64,000 bases of DNA from Paracoccus sp. C2R09 (GTDB lineage Bacteria > Pseudomonadota > Alphaproteobacteria > Rhodobacterales > Rhodobacteraceae). A program made the position numbers and the translations under genes. The notes beneath the pieces are model-generated. The model was not told the origin of the DNA. It saw only the letters and a program-made list of their open reading frames with translations, and did not search any database. The stretch lies in the NCBI RefSeq assembly GCF_018860625.1, contig NZ_JAHKQB010000023.1, positions 62,001-126,000 on the forward strand, written 5' to 3'. This document shows, one piece after another, positions 1-8,680 of this stretch (position 1 is its first letter; every line of letters starts with the position of its first letter).

Positions 1-652
1 CCCGAAATTCCCGGCCAAGCGTGCCATCGGGGTTCAGCGGCACGATGCGGTCGGCCAGCAGGATCGCCTCGTCCACGTCGTTCGTGATCAGGACGCAGGT
101 CTTGCGGTCGGCGGCGCAGATGCGCTCGATCTCGTCGGCAAGGTTCGCGCGGGTCAGCGCGTCCAGCGCCGACAGCGGCTCGTCCAGCAGCAGCATCTCG
201 GGGTCCATCGCCAGGGCCCGGGCGACGTTCACGCGCTGGCGCATCCCGCCCGACAGTTCCGCCGGACGCCGATGCGCGGCGTGGCCCAGCCCCACCATGC
301 GGACATAGTGGTCGACCTTGGCGGCACGTTCGGCGCGCGACAGGTTCGGGAACATCGTGTCCACCGCCAGCGCCACGTTCCCGTTCACCGTCAGCCAGGG
401 CATCAGCGAATAGGACTGGAAGATCACGCCGCGTTCGGGACCGGGTTCGGTGATCTCCTGCCCCTTGAAGGTGACACGGCCGCGGGTGGGGCGTTCCAGC
501 CCCGCCATCAGGTTGATCAGCGTCGTCTTGCCCGTGCCGGAGAAGCCCAGGATCACCAGGAATTCGCCGGACTGGACCTGCAGGTCGACATCCTTCAGGA
601 CGGTATTCTCACCGAAACCCTTCGAGACGCCCTTGAATTCGAGAACGGTCAT
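1..652 (-). CDS. nrtD: Nitrate ABC transporter ATP-binding protein (3' end beyond window)
   Basis: The ATPase of a nitrate/nitrite uptake system, expected to power the NrtB permease from the cytoplasmic face. The reading frame starts at an ATG at 652 with an AGGGG ribosome site and stays open to the window edge, so the C-terminus is missing. Visible motifs are a Walker A (GFSGTGKTT), a Q-loop region, the ABC signature ([14 protein letters not shown]) and a Walker B (MLLLDEP). It lies 10 nt after nrtB in the nrtA-nrtB-nrtD order. The sequence fits the NrtD/SsuB/TauB group, and the nitrate assignment rests mainly on the linked nrtA, nrtB and nasTS genes. Assimilatory nitrate/nitrite reductase genes may follow beyond the left edge. 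Confidence 0.88.
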   Translation of the reverse strand, partial: MTVLEFKGVSKGFGENTVLKDVDLQVQSGEFLVILGFSGTGKTTLINLMAGLERPTRGRVTFKGQEITEPGPERGVIFQSYSLMPWLTVNGNVALAVDTMFPNLSRAERAAKVDHYVRMVGLGHAAHRRPAELSGGMRQRVNVARALAMDPEMLLLDEPLSALDALTRANLADEIERICAADRKTCVLITNDVDEAILLADRIVPLNPDGTLGREFR

Positions 653-662
653 GATCGGCCCC

Positions 663-1733
663 TCAGCGGTTGTTGGTGAAGGTGAACAGCGACTGGATCG
701 TGAACATCAGGCGGTCGAGCAGGAAGCCGATGATCCCGATGGTGAAGACCGCCACCATGATCTTGGCCAGCGACTGGCTGCTGCCGTTCTGGAACTCGTC
801 CCAGACGAACTTGCCCAGGCCCGGGTTCTGGGCCAGCATCTCGGCCGCGATCAGGACCATCCAGCCCACCCCGAGCGACAGCCGCAGGCCGGTGAAGATC
901 AGCGGCAGCGCGGATGGCAGGACCAGCTTGCGGATCTTGGTCCAGGTGCCCAGCTTCAGCACCTTCGAGACGTTGATCAGGTCCTTGTCGATGCTGGCCA
1001 CGCCAAGCGCCGTGTTGATCAGCGTGGGCCAGAGCGAACACAGCGTCACCGTGATCGCCGAGACGAGGAAGGATTTCTCGAACCAGCCGTCATCGCTGAC
1101 ATAGAGCGCCGAGACCACGATGGACACGATCGGCAGCCATGCCAGCGGAGAGACCGGCTTGAAGATCTGGATGATCGGGTTCAGCGCCGCATTGGCCGTG
1201 GGCGACAGGCCGGCCGCGATCCCCAGGGGAACCGCAACCGCCGTCGCCAGCAGGAAGCCAAAGAACACCGTCACGATCGAGGTCCAGATCTGCTGATAGT
1301 AGGTCGGCGCGCCGGTGAACTCGCGAAAGCGGGGCTCCTCGCCCTCGGCGATTCGGGCGGCATTGCGTTCGTCCTGCCGGGCATAGAAGTCGGCAGCCCG
1401 TTCGCGGGTGCGGATCGCGTCGTCGTTCAGGTTGACGACCTGTTCCCAGACCTGCGCCGGGCCGGGGATCGCCCCGAGCGATGTCTGCACACGGGGCGCA
1501 AGCACCGACCACATCATCAGGAACAGCGCGATGGCCAGAAGCGGCACCCCCAGAAGCCGCCACAATTCACGGCCCTGCGTGCGGGCATTGTCGCCCGCCG
1601 CGATCCGCATCATCGGCGTCAGCCAGCCCAGCCCCGCGACCTTCAGCCAAGCATCCGCCTTGTTGATGCGGGTGAAGTTGCGTTCACGGCGTGCCTCGCG
1701 GGCGGCGGTGAAATTCGGGTCGATGGTGGTCAT
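663..1733 (-). CDS. nrtB: Nitrate ABC transporter permease NrtB
   Basis: Inner-membrane permease of the nitrate importer, 356 aa. After a cytoplasmic N-terminus of about 60 residues comes one membrane segment ([17 protein letters not shown]), then a charged periplasmic stretch (about 85-140). The binding-protein-dependent permease domain follows, with several membrane segments and the EAA-type cytoplasmic loop. The long loop between the first helix and the domain is usual for proteobacterial NrtB proteins. The start has an AGGGGC ribosome site that overlaps the end of nrtA 11 nt upstream, which suggests coupled translation. Nitrate specificity is inferred from the neighbours. Confidence 0.9.
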   Translation of the reverse strand: MTTIDPNFTAAREARRERNFTRINKADAWLKVAGLGWLTPMMRIAAGDNARTQGRELWRLLGVPLLAIALFLMMWSVLAPRVQTSLGAIPGPAQVWEQVVNLNDDAIRTRERAADFYARQDERNAARIAEGEEPRFREFTGAPTYYQQIWTSIVTVFFGFLLATAVAVPLGIAAGLSPTANAALNPIIQIFKPVSPLAWLPIVSIVVSALYVSDDGWFEKSFLVSAITVTLCSLWPTLINTALGVASIDKDLINVSKVLKLGTWTKIRKLVLPSALPLIFTGLRLSLGVGWMVLIAAEMLAQNPGLGKFVWDEFQNGSSQSLAKIMVAVFTIGIIGFLLDRLMFTIQSLFTFTNNR

Positions 1734-1744
1734 GATCCTGCCCC

Positions 1745-3100
1745 TCAGCCGGTGATTTCGCCATCGGCGATCTTCTGATCGCCGGTCAGGCCGATGGGGA
1801 AGCTGTCGATATAGGCGTTGGGCGTGCGCCCGTCATAGGGGATGCCGTCGATCAGCGTGTCCACCGGTTCCTTGAAGCCGTCGCTGTCGAAGGGGAAATC
1901 GCCCGCATCTGCCAGCCCCTCGTCCACCAGGCTCTGGGCGGCTGCAAGATAGATGTCGGGGCGGTACACGGATTTCGCGACGTCGTGATACCATTCGTCG
2001 GTCTGCGGTTCCGCGATCTGGCCCCAACGGCGCATCTGGGTCAGGTACCAGACCGCGTCAGAATAGAAGGGATAGGTCGCGTTGTAGCGGAAGAACACGT
2101 TGAAATCGGGCACCTCGCGCACATCGCCCGGTTCGTATTCGAAGGTCCCGGTCATGGAGGCGGCGATCACCTCGGCATCGGCGCCCACATATTCGGGCCA
2201 GCTGAGCATCTCGACCGCCTCTTCGCGGTTGGCATTGTCGTCGGCGTCCAGCCACATGGCGGCACGGATCAGGGCACGGACGATCGCCTTGGTGGTCTCG
2301 GGGTTCTGTTCCACGAATTCGGCGGTCAGGCCGAAGACCTTCTCGGGGTTGTCGGGCCAGATCTCGTAATCGGTGACGACGGCCACGCCGATGCCGCGCT
2401 GCACGGCGGCCTGGTTCCAGGGTTCGCCCACGCAGTAACCGTGGATCGTCCCGGCCTCGAGGGTGGTCGGCATCTGCGGCGGGGGCGTCACCGACAGGAA
2501 GACATCCGCGCCGATCTGGCCCGACACGTCGTCAGGGCTGTAATAGCCGGGCTTCAGACCGCCCGCGGCCAGCCAGTAGCGCAGTTCGTAATTGTGCGTG
2601 GACACGGGAAAGACCATGCCCATGTTGAAACGCTCGCCCTCGTCGCGGAACTGTTCAACGACGGGCTTCAGCGCCTCGGCGCTGATCGGGTGGACGGGCC
2701 GACCGTCATCCATCGAGGGGATGTTCGGGCGCATCGCCTCCCACACGTCGTTCGAGACGGTGATGCCGTTGCCGTTCAGATCCATCGAGAAGGGCGTGAC
2801 GATATGCGCCTCGGAGCCGTAGCCGATCGTGGCGGCCAGGGGCTGACCGGCCAGCATGTGCGCACCGTCCAGCGTCCCGTCGATCACCCCGTCCAGCAGG
2901 ACCTTCCAGTTGGCCTGCGCCTCCAGCGTGACGAACAGGCCCTCGTCCTCGAAGAAGCCGCGCTCGTAGGCGACGGCCAGGGGGGCCATGTCGGTCAGCT
3001 TGATGAAGCCGAAGGTCAGTTCGTCGATCTCGAGGTCCTGCGCGGCGGCGGGGCCGGCAAGGGCGGTGCTTGCGATTAGGCTGGCAAGAAGGCGCTTCAT
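1745..3100 (-). CDS. nrtA: Nitrate-binding periplasmic protein NrtA
   Basis: Substrate-binding protein of the nitrate ABC importer, 451 aa. It begins with a Sec signal peptide ([21 protein letters not shown], cleavage likely after AAA) and continues as a NrtA/CmpA-type NMT1-like fold with the family stretch [20 protein letters not shown] and the C-terminal [13 protein letters not shown] region. Length is normal for NrtA. It is the first gene of the transport operon and has a 277-nt leader holding a NasT antiterminator, so its expression should depend on nitrate or nitrite through NasS/NasT. It is clearly related to the cytoplasmic NasS encoded just upstream, but only this copy has a signal peptide. 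Confidence 0.92.
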   Translation of the reverse strand: MKRLLASLIASTALAGPAAAQDLEIDELTFGFIKLTDMAPLAVAYERGFFEDEGLFVTLEAQANWKVLLDGVIDGTLDGAHMLAGQPLAATIGYGSEAHIVTPFSMDLNGNGITVSNDVWEAMRPNIPSMDDGRPVHPISAEALKPVVEQFRDEGERFNMGMVFPVSTHNYELRYWLAAGGLKPGYYSPDDVSGQIGADVFLSVTPPPQMPTTLEAGTIHGYCVGEPWNQAAVQRGIGVAVVTDYEIWPDNPEKVFGLTAEFVEQNPETTKAIVRALIRAAMWLDADDNANREEAVEMLSWPEYVGADAEVIAASMTGTFEYEPGDVREVPDFNVFFRYNATYPFYSDAVWYLTQMRRWGQIAEPQTDEWYHDVAKSVYRPDIYLAAAQSLVDEGLADAGDFPFDSDGFKEPVDTLIDGIPYDGRTPNAYIDSFPIGLTGDQKIADGEITG

Positions 3101-3154
3101 GGAAGATGTCTCCTGTCACATGTGCCCCGGCATCTGGCGTGGGGGCGGAAAACG

Positions 3155-3202
3155 AAAAAAGCCGCTGACCTGCCCTGCCTTGCGGCAAGGGGTCGAGCGG
3201 CT
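3155..3202 (-). terminator. Leader terminator of the nrtA operon
   Basis: On the minus strand an AGCCGCT plus GACC arm pairs with GGTC plus AGCGGCT and is followed by six T residues (3155-3160), a canonical intrinsic terminator. A small inner hairpin (CCTTG/CAAGG) lies in its loop. The 5' arm overlaps the P2 hairpin of the NasT motif, so formation of P2 and of the terminator exclude each other. The terminator is about 55 nt upstream of the nrtA start. Confidence 0.85.
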
Positions 3203-3276
3203 GTGCTCATGGGTCCCGGCGATGGGGGTCCCGCATTCTGATTGGGTATTCCGACCCGAGGACGCCATTGCCCTCG
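3195..3276 (-). promoter_or_regulatory. NasT (ANTAR) two-hairpin antitermination element
   Basis: Two hairpins with six-base loops carry A at loop position 1 and G at position 4, the published signature of ANTAR RNA targets. P1 (3257-3276) is a CGAGGGC/GTCCTCG stem closing the loop AATGGC. P2 (3195-3208) is GAGC/GCTC closing ACAGCC. P2 overlaps the ascending arm of the terminator at 3155-3202. A weaker three-pair hairpin with loop ATCGCC (3215-3226) lies in the 48-nt linker. With nasT and nasS immediately upstream, this is the expected site for NasT to prevent termination when nitrate or nitrite frees it from NasS. Confidence 0.82.
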
Positions 3277-3284
3277 TTGGATCC

Positions 3285-3313
3285 AGCATCGGCGGCGGTC
3301 GGCGGACGGTCAA
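3285..3313 (-). promoter_or_regulatory. Candidate promoter of the nrtA operon
   Basis: On the minus strand TTGACC (3308-3313) is separated by 17 nt from GATGCT (3285-3290). Transcription would start near 3279, just before the P1 hairpin, giving a leader of about 180 nt. The -35 is good and the -10 is weak. The position fits the NasT leader model, but no start site can be proven from sequence. Confidence 0.45.
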
Positions 3314-3377
3314 GCGGCGGGCGGGCGGGCATCGGATATTTCATCGCGCCGCGGCCGGAATGCCCGAAAATCGGGCG

Positions 3378-4550
3378 TCAGGGGTCGTAAGGGTCGAAAA
3401 TATGACCATCGAGAAAAGCATCAGGCTGCAGGATCACGTCCCCTTCGACCGAGGGGACAGGCATCGGCTGGTGCAGCGCGCCCTCGACCTTCTCGTTCGC
3501 GCCGGGCAGATCGGCGCCGATTCCCACAAGCTGCTTGCGATAGATGTCGGGCCGGAAGACCTGACCCGCCCGTGCCATGGCTTGGGTCACATCGCCCCCC
3601 GTGCGCTGCGCAAGGCGCTGGCCGATCCATTTCGCCTGGCTGCGCCATGGAAAGCCGGTCGCCCCGCCATGGAACTCGACGAAGCGATCGACGTGACGCT
3701 CCTCTCCTCGCGACGATACGACCAGCCGCCCTGCCAGCGCGCGGTCGATCATCTCGGGGGGAAGGTCCAGCCAGGCGGGCCGCGACAGGATCTCGGACGC
3801 GGCGGTGCGGGCATCGGGGTTCGCAAGCCAGCGCGACGCCCGCCAGACCGCGCGCATCAGCCGTCCCAGCAGATGGGGTTCCGTCTCGGCCCAGTCGGTC
3901 CGCACCGCCAGCACCTTTTCCGGCGCGAACGACCAGATCGCGCGGCCGGGCAGCAGAAGCGCGCCGTATCCCGCCTCGACCGAGACCGAGCCCCAGGGTT
4001 CGCCCACGCAGAAGGCGTCGATCTCTCCATCCGCCAGGGCCTCGGCCATCAGGGGGGGCGGCACGGTGCGGATGGTGACGGGGATGCCGGCCAGCGGGGT
4101 CGCCTCGAACCACCGATGCAGCAGTTCGACATGCATCGAGAAGGGGAACGGGGCGCCGATCGTCAGCCCGTCCGGTGCCACGCGGGCCAATGCCGCCCCC
4201 GCCGCCATCGGGTCGCGGAAATCGAACGGATGGCCGTCGGCACGCAGCAGATCCTCCAACCGGCGGCTGACGCCGATCACGTCGCCGTTCATCGACAGCA
4301 CCATGACCGCCGACAGCGCGGTCGATACGCCCCCCATGCCAAGCGCCATGGCCACGGGCACCGGCGACAGCAGATGCGCCGCGTCCACCCGCCCGAAGGC
4401 CAGCATGTCGCGGACCGACGACCACGAGGGCGCGGCGATCAGGTCCAGATCCAGCCCCTCGTTCGCGGCAAAGCCCATTTCCTGCGCCACGATCAGCGGG
4501 GCGGCATCGACCAGCGGCATATAGGCGATGGGCAGTCGCAGCATCTTCAT
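3378..4550 (-). CDS. nasS: NasS, cytoplasmic nitrate/nitrite sensor
   Basis: A 390-aa relative of NrtA-type binding proteins that lacks a signal peptide: it starts MKMLRLPIAYMPLVDAAPL and goes straight into the binding fold. In characterised systems (Paracoccus, Azotobacter) NasS binds nitrate or nitrite in the cytoplasm and holds the RNA-binding protein NasT inactive until ligand binds. Its start overlaps the end of nasT by 4 nt, so the pair is translationally coupled. The missing signal peptide, the nasT partner and the antiterminator downstream favour the sensor role over transport. A CGCCCGA/TCGGGCA hairpin sits at its stop codon. Confidence 0.88.
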   Translation of the reverse strand: MKMLRLPIAYMPLVDAAPLIVAQEMGFAANEGLDLDLIAAPSWSSVRDMLAFGRVDAAHLLSPVPVAMALGMGGVSTALSAVMVLSMNGDVIGVSRRLEDLLRADGHPFDFRDPMAAGAALARVAPDGLTIGAPFPFSMHVELLHRWFEATPLAGIPVTIRTVPPPLMAEALADGEIDAFCVGEPWGSVSVEAGYGALLLPGRAIWSFAPEKVLAVRTDWAETEPHLLGRLMRAVWRASRWLANPDARTAASEILSRPAWLDLPPEMIDRALAGRLVVSSRGEERHVDRFVEFHGGATGFPWRSQAKWIGQRLAQRTGGDVTQAMARAGQVFRPDIYRKQLVGIGADLPGANEKVEGALHQPMPVPSVEGDVILQPDAFLDGHIFDPYDP

Positions 4551-5131
4551 GACAGCAGCTCCGACGCGGTGACCAATGCCTGCGCGACCTCGACGATCTT
4601 GCGACCCTGATCCATCGCCGCGCGGCGCAGCAGGGCATAGGCCTCGTCCTCGCCGATGCGGCGGGATTTCATGATGAGCCCCTTGGCCCGGTCGATGACC
4701 TTGCGTTCCTCCAGCGCGCGCCGCGTCTCGGCCAGTTCGGACCGCATCTGGCGCATCATCTGGAATCGCGCGATCGCCGTGTCCATCACCGGGGTCAGGC
4801 GTTCGGGCAGCAGCCCGTCCACGACATAGGCGCTGACGCCCGCCTCGACCGCCGCGCGGGCCAGGCCGCCCGCCGCCCCCGACACGAACATCGCCACGGG
4901 CCGGTCCAGCGGGCCGGATGCAAGGGTCAGTTCCTCAAGCATGTCGCGGGTGGGGTTGTCGATGTCGATCAGCACGATGTCGGGCTGGCAGGCCGCGATC
5001 TTGCGTGCAAGTCCGGTCGCATGGCCGATCACGTGGACGTCGTGATCGCCCGCATCACGCAGGGCATCGACGATCGCGATGGCGCGGTCGCGGTCTTCCT
5101 CGACGACGACGATGGAGAGGGGCTCGCTCAT
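4547..5131 (-). CDS. nasT: NasT, ANTAR-domain antiterminator
   Basis: A 194-aa response-regulator-like protein. An N-terminal receiver-type domain (about 5-115, with the VVVEEDRD acidic patch and LIDIDN) is followed by a coiled-coil linker and a C-terminal ANTAR RNA-binding domain (about 135-190, with KVIDRAKGLIMKSR and the EDEAYALLRRAAM helix). NasT binds double-hairpin leader RNA and prevents transcription termination of nitrate assimilation genes; NasS inhibits it. It is the first gene of the nasT-nasS pair and is divergent from a LysR gene across 145 nt. The matching RNA target is present upstream of nrtA. Confidence 0.92.
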   Translation of the reverse strand: MSEPLSIVVVEEDRDRAIAIVDALRDAGDHDVHVIGHATGLARKIAACQPDIVLIDIDNPTRDMLEELTLASGPLDRPVAMFVSGAAGGLARAAVEAGVSAYVVDGLLPERLTPVMDTAIARFQMMRQMRSELAETRRALEERKVIDRAKGLIMKSRRIGEDEAYALLRRAAMDQGRKIVEVAQALVTASELLS

Positions 5132-5203
5132 GCGACATCAATCGGGCAGGATCGGCGCGGGGCAAAGGGCTAATGCGGGCAGAACGGGTCGCGCCTGCGG
5201 GAT

Positions 5204-5220
5204 TGCATGTTTTTTGTGCA
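5204..5220. promoter_or_regulatory. NtrC-like palindrome between nasT and LysR
   Basis: TGCATGTTTTTTGTGCA, 17 nt, keeps TGCA at one end and GTGCA at the other with the spacing of classical NtrC enhancer sites. It lies in the 145-nt gap between divergent nasT and a LysR gene. A role in nitrogen control is inference; no convincing -24/-12 sigma-54 promoter was found in the gap. Confidence 0.35.
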
Positions 5221-5276
5221 GCACCTGCGATGCGAAGCTGCTTGACCTTGGCCCCGAAGGCGGCAAACCGTCATCC

Positions 5277-6155
5277 ATGTTCGGCTTTCGCGATATCGAC
5301 ATCATCCGCGCCATCGTGCGCCACGGCGGCTTTCGGGCCGCATCCGATGCCACGGGGCTTGCGCAATCCGCGATCTCTCGTCGGGTCAGGCACCTCGAGA
5401 GCAGGATGCGCATCACCATCTTCGAACGCGACGGGCGCGGCGTGCGCCTGACCGCCCCCGGCCGCCGCCTGCTGGAAGAGGCCGAGATCCTGATCGCCCA
5501 ACGCGATCGCATCCTGGAGGAACTGACCCAGGGCGACATGGCCGGCGTCGTCCGCCTGGGCGTGGCCGAGACGATGACCCACACGATCCTGCCACGCCTG
5601 CTGACCGATCTGCGCACCCGCCACCCCCTGCTGCGGTTCGAGATTTCGGTCGATACCTCGGAACAGATGGCGCAGATGCTGATCGAGGATCAGCTGGACG
5701 TCGCCATCCTGCTGCGCGACCAGGCCCCGCGCGGCGCGCATCTGGCGGCCCTTCCCCCCGTCAGCCTGGGCTGGTTCGCGGCGCCTGCGCATTTCGCGCT
5801 GCCCCGCCCGGCGGGCATCGACGATCTGGCTGCGAACCCCATCGTGTCCTTTCCGAAATCGACGCTGCCGCATCGGCGGGTTCTGGACCTGCTGTCGCCC
5901 GGTCGCAGGCGGGCGGTCGCGGTCCACGGCTCGGCCTCGCTTGCGACGGTGCTGCACCTGGTGGGTCAGGGCTTCGGCATCGGGACGATCCCGCATGACA
6001 TCGTGCGCGCCTGGCCCCATGTCGGGATCGAGGAGATCCCGACACGCGCCGATGCCCGCCTGCCCGATCTGGATTTCGCGATCTGCTTCATGCCCGAGCG
6101 CAACGAGGATATCGGGCGCGAGGTCACCAATGCCGCGCTGGCCGCCGCCGAATGA
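5277..6155 (+). CDS. LysR-family transcriptional regulator
   Basis: A 292-aa LysR regulator. The N-terminal winged helix-turn-helix (about 1-62; GGFRAASDATGLAQSAISRR) is followed by a LysR substrate domain (about 90-290). I start it at the ATG at 5277, where homology begins; an in-frame extension to 5079 would overlap nasT and looks unreal. It is divergent from nasT and is followed in the same direction by the DUF1445-TRAP-DUF2848 cluster 93 nt downstream. It may regulate that cluster, nasTS or both. The effector is unknown. Confidence 0.85.
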   Translation: MFGFRDIDIIRAIVRHGGFRAASDATGLAQSAISRRVRHLESRMRITIFERDGRGVRLTAPGRRLLEEAEILIAQRDRILEELTQGDMAGVVRLGVAETMTHTILPRLLTDLRTRHPLLRFEISVDTSEQMAQMLIEDQLDVAILLRDQAPRGAHLAALPPVSLGWFAAPAHFALPRPAGIDDLAANPIVSFPKSTLPHRRVLDLLSPGRRRAVAVHGSASLATVLHLVGQGFGIGTIPHDIVRAWPHVGIEEIPTRADARLPDLDFAICFMPERNEDIGREVTNAALAAAE

Positions 6156-6171
6156 TCCCCTAGGGTGATCA
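6153..6171. promoter_or_regulatory. Inverted repeat at the LysR stop codon
   Basis: TGATC-N9-GATCA arms with a CCCTAGGG core overlap the stop of the LysR gene and precede the A/T-rich 6172-6210 stretch upstream of the DUF1445 gene. It could be a weak transcript end or an operator. No T run follows, and neither role can be settled. Confidence 0.3.
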
Positions 6172-6248
6172 GTAATGGGCATAAATGAACTATTGATTAG
6201 ATATGACGATCTGCTGAATCCTGAGCCGAGCTTTGCAGGAGATCCGTC

Positions 6249-7064
6249 ATGTCCACCGCCGCCCCCGCCCTGCACGATCCCGCGATCCTGCGGGCACGGA
6301 TTCGCAGCGGTGAATTCGACGGCCCTACGGCGGGGCATGGCGGCGATGCGCTGCAGGCCAATCTGGTGATCCTGCGCAGCAGCGATGCCGCCGATTTCCT
6401 GCGCTTCTGCCAGTCGAACCCGCGCCCCTGCCCGCTTCTGGCGGTGGGCGAGCCCGGCAATCCCGCGCTGCCGACGCTTGGCGACGGGATCGATCTGCGC
6501 CATGACATTCCGCGCTATCGCGTCTGGCACGACGGGGAACTGGTGGCGGAACCGACCGACATCGCCGCTCTGTGGCAGGACGACATGGTGTCCTTCGCGC
6601 TCGGATGCTCCTTCAGCTTCGAGGATGCGCTGACCCGCGCGGGCATCCCCGTCCGCCACCAGGATGCGGGCCGCAATGTGCCGATGTATCGCACGAACCT
6701 GCCCACGCGCCCTGCGGGACGCTTTGGCGGGCCGGTCGTCGTCAGCATGCGCGCCATGCCCGCCGCCGACGCGATCGAGGCCGTGCAGATCTGCGCCCGG
6801 ATGCCCCTGGCGCATGGCGCGCCGATCCACCTGGGCGACCCCTCGCGGATCGGCATCGACGATATCGACGCGCCCGATTACGGCGATGCGCCCGATATTC
6901 GTGACGGCGACATCCCGGTCTTCTGGGCCTGCGGCGTCACCCCGCAGGCCGCCATCGCCAGCGCGCGCCCCGCGATGGCGATCACGCACGCCCCCGGCCA
7001 CATGCTGGTCACCGACATTCCGGCAGACCGCGCGGAGACGCGGCTGACCGGCATCTACCGATAA
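6249..7064 (+). CDS. DUF1445 family protein (putative hydro-lyase / D-glutamate cyclase-like)
   Basis: A 271-aa cytoplasmic protein of the DUF1445 family, annotated as putative hydro-lyase and related to D-glutamate cyclase. It has the family core GHGGDALQANLVIL near the N-terminus, the DDMVSFALGCSFSFEDAL stretch in the middle and an ITHAPGHMLVTDI C-terminus. Length is usual for the family. It is the first gene of a set with a TRAP transporter (dctP starts 20 nt downstream) and a DUF2848 protein, so it probably acts on the imported organic acid or amino-acid derivative. The reaction in this context is unknown. Confidence 0.8.
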   Translation: MSTAAPALHDPAILRARIRSGEFDGPTAGHGGDALQANLVILRSSDAADFLRFCQSNPRPCPLLAVGEPGNPALPTLGDGIDLRHDIPRYRVWHDGELVAEPTDIAALWQDDMVSFALGCSFSFEDALTRAGIPVRHQDAGRNVPMYRTNLPTRPAGRFGGPVVVSMRAMPAADAIEAVQICARMPLAHGAPIHLGDPSRIGIDDIDAPDYGDAPDIRDGDIPVFWACGVTPQAAIASARPAMAITHAPGHMLVTDIPADRAETRLTGIYR

Positions 7065-7084
7065 GAACCAACAGGAGAGACGAC

Positions 7085-8119
7085 ATGAAACGCACCACGC
7101 TTGCCCTTCTGGCCAGCACCGCCCTGATGGCGACCCCGACCCTAGCCGAGGAACTTGCCGTTGTCGGCAGCTGGTCGAACCTGCCGCTGTACCAAGATTT
7201 CGAGAGCCCGTTCTGGACCGAGAAGCTGCCCGAGATGACGGATGGCGAATTCACCGCGCAGCTGACCAGCTTCGACCAGATGGGCATCGCCGGGTCCGAC
7301 GTCTACCGGATGCTGGGCGACGGCGTCTTCGACGTGGGCGCGACGGTGGCCGATTACACCGTGGGCGATGCGCCCGAACTGGAAGGTCTGGACGTGCCGC
7401 TGGTCGCCACCACCCCGGCCGAGGCGCAGGCCATGGTCGAGGCCGCCCGCCCGATGGTCGACGACATCATGCGCGACCGCTTCGGCGCCGAGGTGCTGGG
7501 CATCGCGCCCTATCCGCCGCAGGTCGTCTTCTGCAAGGGCGACGTCGCCTCGTTGGCCGATCTGGAGGGCAAGAAGGTGCGCGGATCGGGCCGCATGACC
7601 ACGAAGTTCCTCGAGGCGCTCGGGGCCGAGGGCATCAACATCGCCTTTTCCGAGGTGCCGGGATCGCTGGAGCGCGGCGTGATCGACTGCGCGGTGACCG
7701 GCGCGGGCTCGGGCTATTCCGCGGGCTGGTGGGAAGTGTCCGACACGCTGATGACCATTCCGCTTGGCGGCTGGGACGCGGTCGTGATCGCGATGAATGC
7801 CGACCGCTTCGACGGCTTCACCGAAGATCAGCAGACCACGCTGAAATCCGCCGTGGCCGAAGGGCTGGAGGCCCCCGCATGGGCCGCAGCCGAGGGCGGA
7901 CTGGAGAACGACATCGCCTGCCTGACGGGCACCGGCGAATGCGCGTCGGGCGATGCCGCCTCGATGACGCTGGTCGAACCGAGCGAGGCCGATGTCGAGA
8001 CCGCGCGCGAGATCCTGACCACCGAAGTCCTGCCCGACTGGGCGGAACGCGCGGGCGGCGATTGGGCGGCCCGCTGGAACGAGACGGTCGGTCAGGCCGT
8101 CGGCGTGACCATCCAGTAA
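7085..8119 (+). CDS. dctP: TRAP transporter substrate-binding protein (DctP type)
   Basis: A 344-aa periplasmic solute receptor. A Sec signal peptide (MKRTTLALLASTALMATPTLA) precedes a DctP-type fold with the conserved LEGKKVRGSGRMTTKFLEALGA region, where the arginine normally clamps the carboxylate ligand, and SEVPGSLERGVIDCAVTG. A strong AGGAG ribosome site lies 8 nt before the ATG. It is followed by dctQ (15-nt gap) and dctM, forming a complete TRAP system. The ligand is unknown; the DUF1445 and DUF2848 neighbours suggest a small organic or amino acid derivative. Confidence 0.88.
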   Translation: MKRTTLALLASTALMATPTLAEELAVVGSWSNLPLYQDFESPFWTEKLPEMTDGEFTAQLTSFDQMGIAGSDVYRMLGDGVFDVGATVADYTVGDAPELEGLDVPLVATTPAEAQAMVEAARPMVDDIMRDRFGAEVLGIAPYPPQVVFCKGDVASLADLEGKKVRGSGRMTTKFLEALGAEGINIAFSEVPGSLERGVIDCAVTGAGSGYSAGWWEVSDTLMTIPLGGWDAVVIAMNADRFDGFTEDQQTTLKSAVAEGLEAPAWAAAEGGLENDIACLTGTGECASGDAASMTLVEPSEADVETAREILTTEVLPDWAERAGGDWAARWNETVGQAVGVTIQ

Positions 8120-8134
8120 GCCGGGACCACCATC

Positions 8135-8680
8135 ATGACAGACACCTTGCACGGCGCGCTTCGGCGCGCCAACCGTATCGTCGCGCTGCTCCTCGGGGTT
8201 GCGCTGCTGCTGACCGTCGCCTTCATCCTGACAGATGTGATCCTGCGCAAATTCGGCTGGGGATCGCTTGGCGGCTCGGACGAGGTGTCGGGCTATGTCA
8301 TGGCGGCTGTCGCAAGCTGGGGCCTGGCCTGCGCGCTGCTGGACCGCGCGCATGTCCGCATCGACGTGCTGCGCCAGAAGCTGGCGCAGCCCTCGCAGGC
8401 GGTGATGGACCTCTTTGCCATGATCGTCACCAATGGCGTCGTGCTGTTGATCGCGTGGTATTGCTGGCCGGTCCTGCAGAAGACCCTAGAACGCGGATCG
8501 CGGGCCAACACCCCGCTGGAGACGCCCCTGTGGATCCCGCAGGGCATCTGGTTTTCCGGCTGGCTGTGGTTCGCGCTGTCGGCGACGCTGCTGTCGCTGA
8601 TCGGCATCGTGCATCTGGCCAAGGGCCGTCGATCCGATTTCGACGCCGCCATCGGCATGGGATCGGAGCTGCAGGAATGA
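8135..8680 (+). CDS. dctQ: TRAP transporter small permease (DctQ type)
   Basis: A 181-aa membrane protein with four predicted helices (about 16-40, 54-75, 95-117, 140-162), as expected for DctQ. The start MTDTLHGALRRANRIVALLLGVALLL gives a short cytoplasmic N-terminus and first helix. Its stop codon overlaps the dctM start (ATGA at 8677-8680), indicating translational coupling. It bridges the large permease subunit and has no ligand specificity of its own. Confidence 0.87.
   Translation: MTDTLHGALRRANRIVALLLGVALLLTVAFILTDVILRKFGWGSLGGSDEVSGYVMAAVASWGLACALLDRAHVRIDVLRQKLAQPSQAVMDLFAMIVTNGVVLLIAWYCWPVLQKTLERGSRANTPLETPLWIPQGIWFSGWLWFALSATLLSLIGIVHLAKGRRSDFDAAIGMGSELQE

Noticed and set aside
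3378..4550. Reading the NasS gene as a second periplasmic nitrate-binding protein
   Set aside because: It has no signal peptide, overlaps nasT and lies in the nasT-nasS arrangement known for cytoplasmic sensing.
5132..5276. A sigma-54 promoter for nasT
   Set aside because: No GG-N10-GC pair with the TGGC...TGC context was found in the gap; only an NtrC-like palindrome is present.
7729..8676. Extended N-terminus for the dctM reading frame
   Set aside because: The frame is open upstream but overlaps dctP and dctQ; the membrane protein begins at the ATGA overlap with dctQ.
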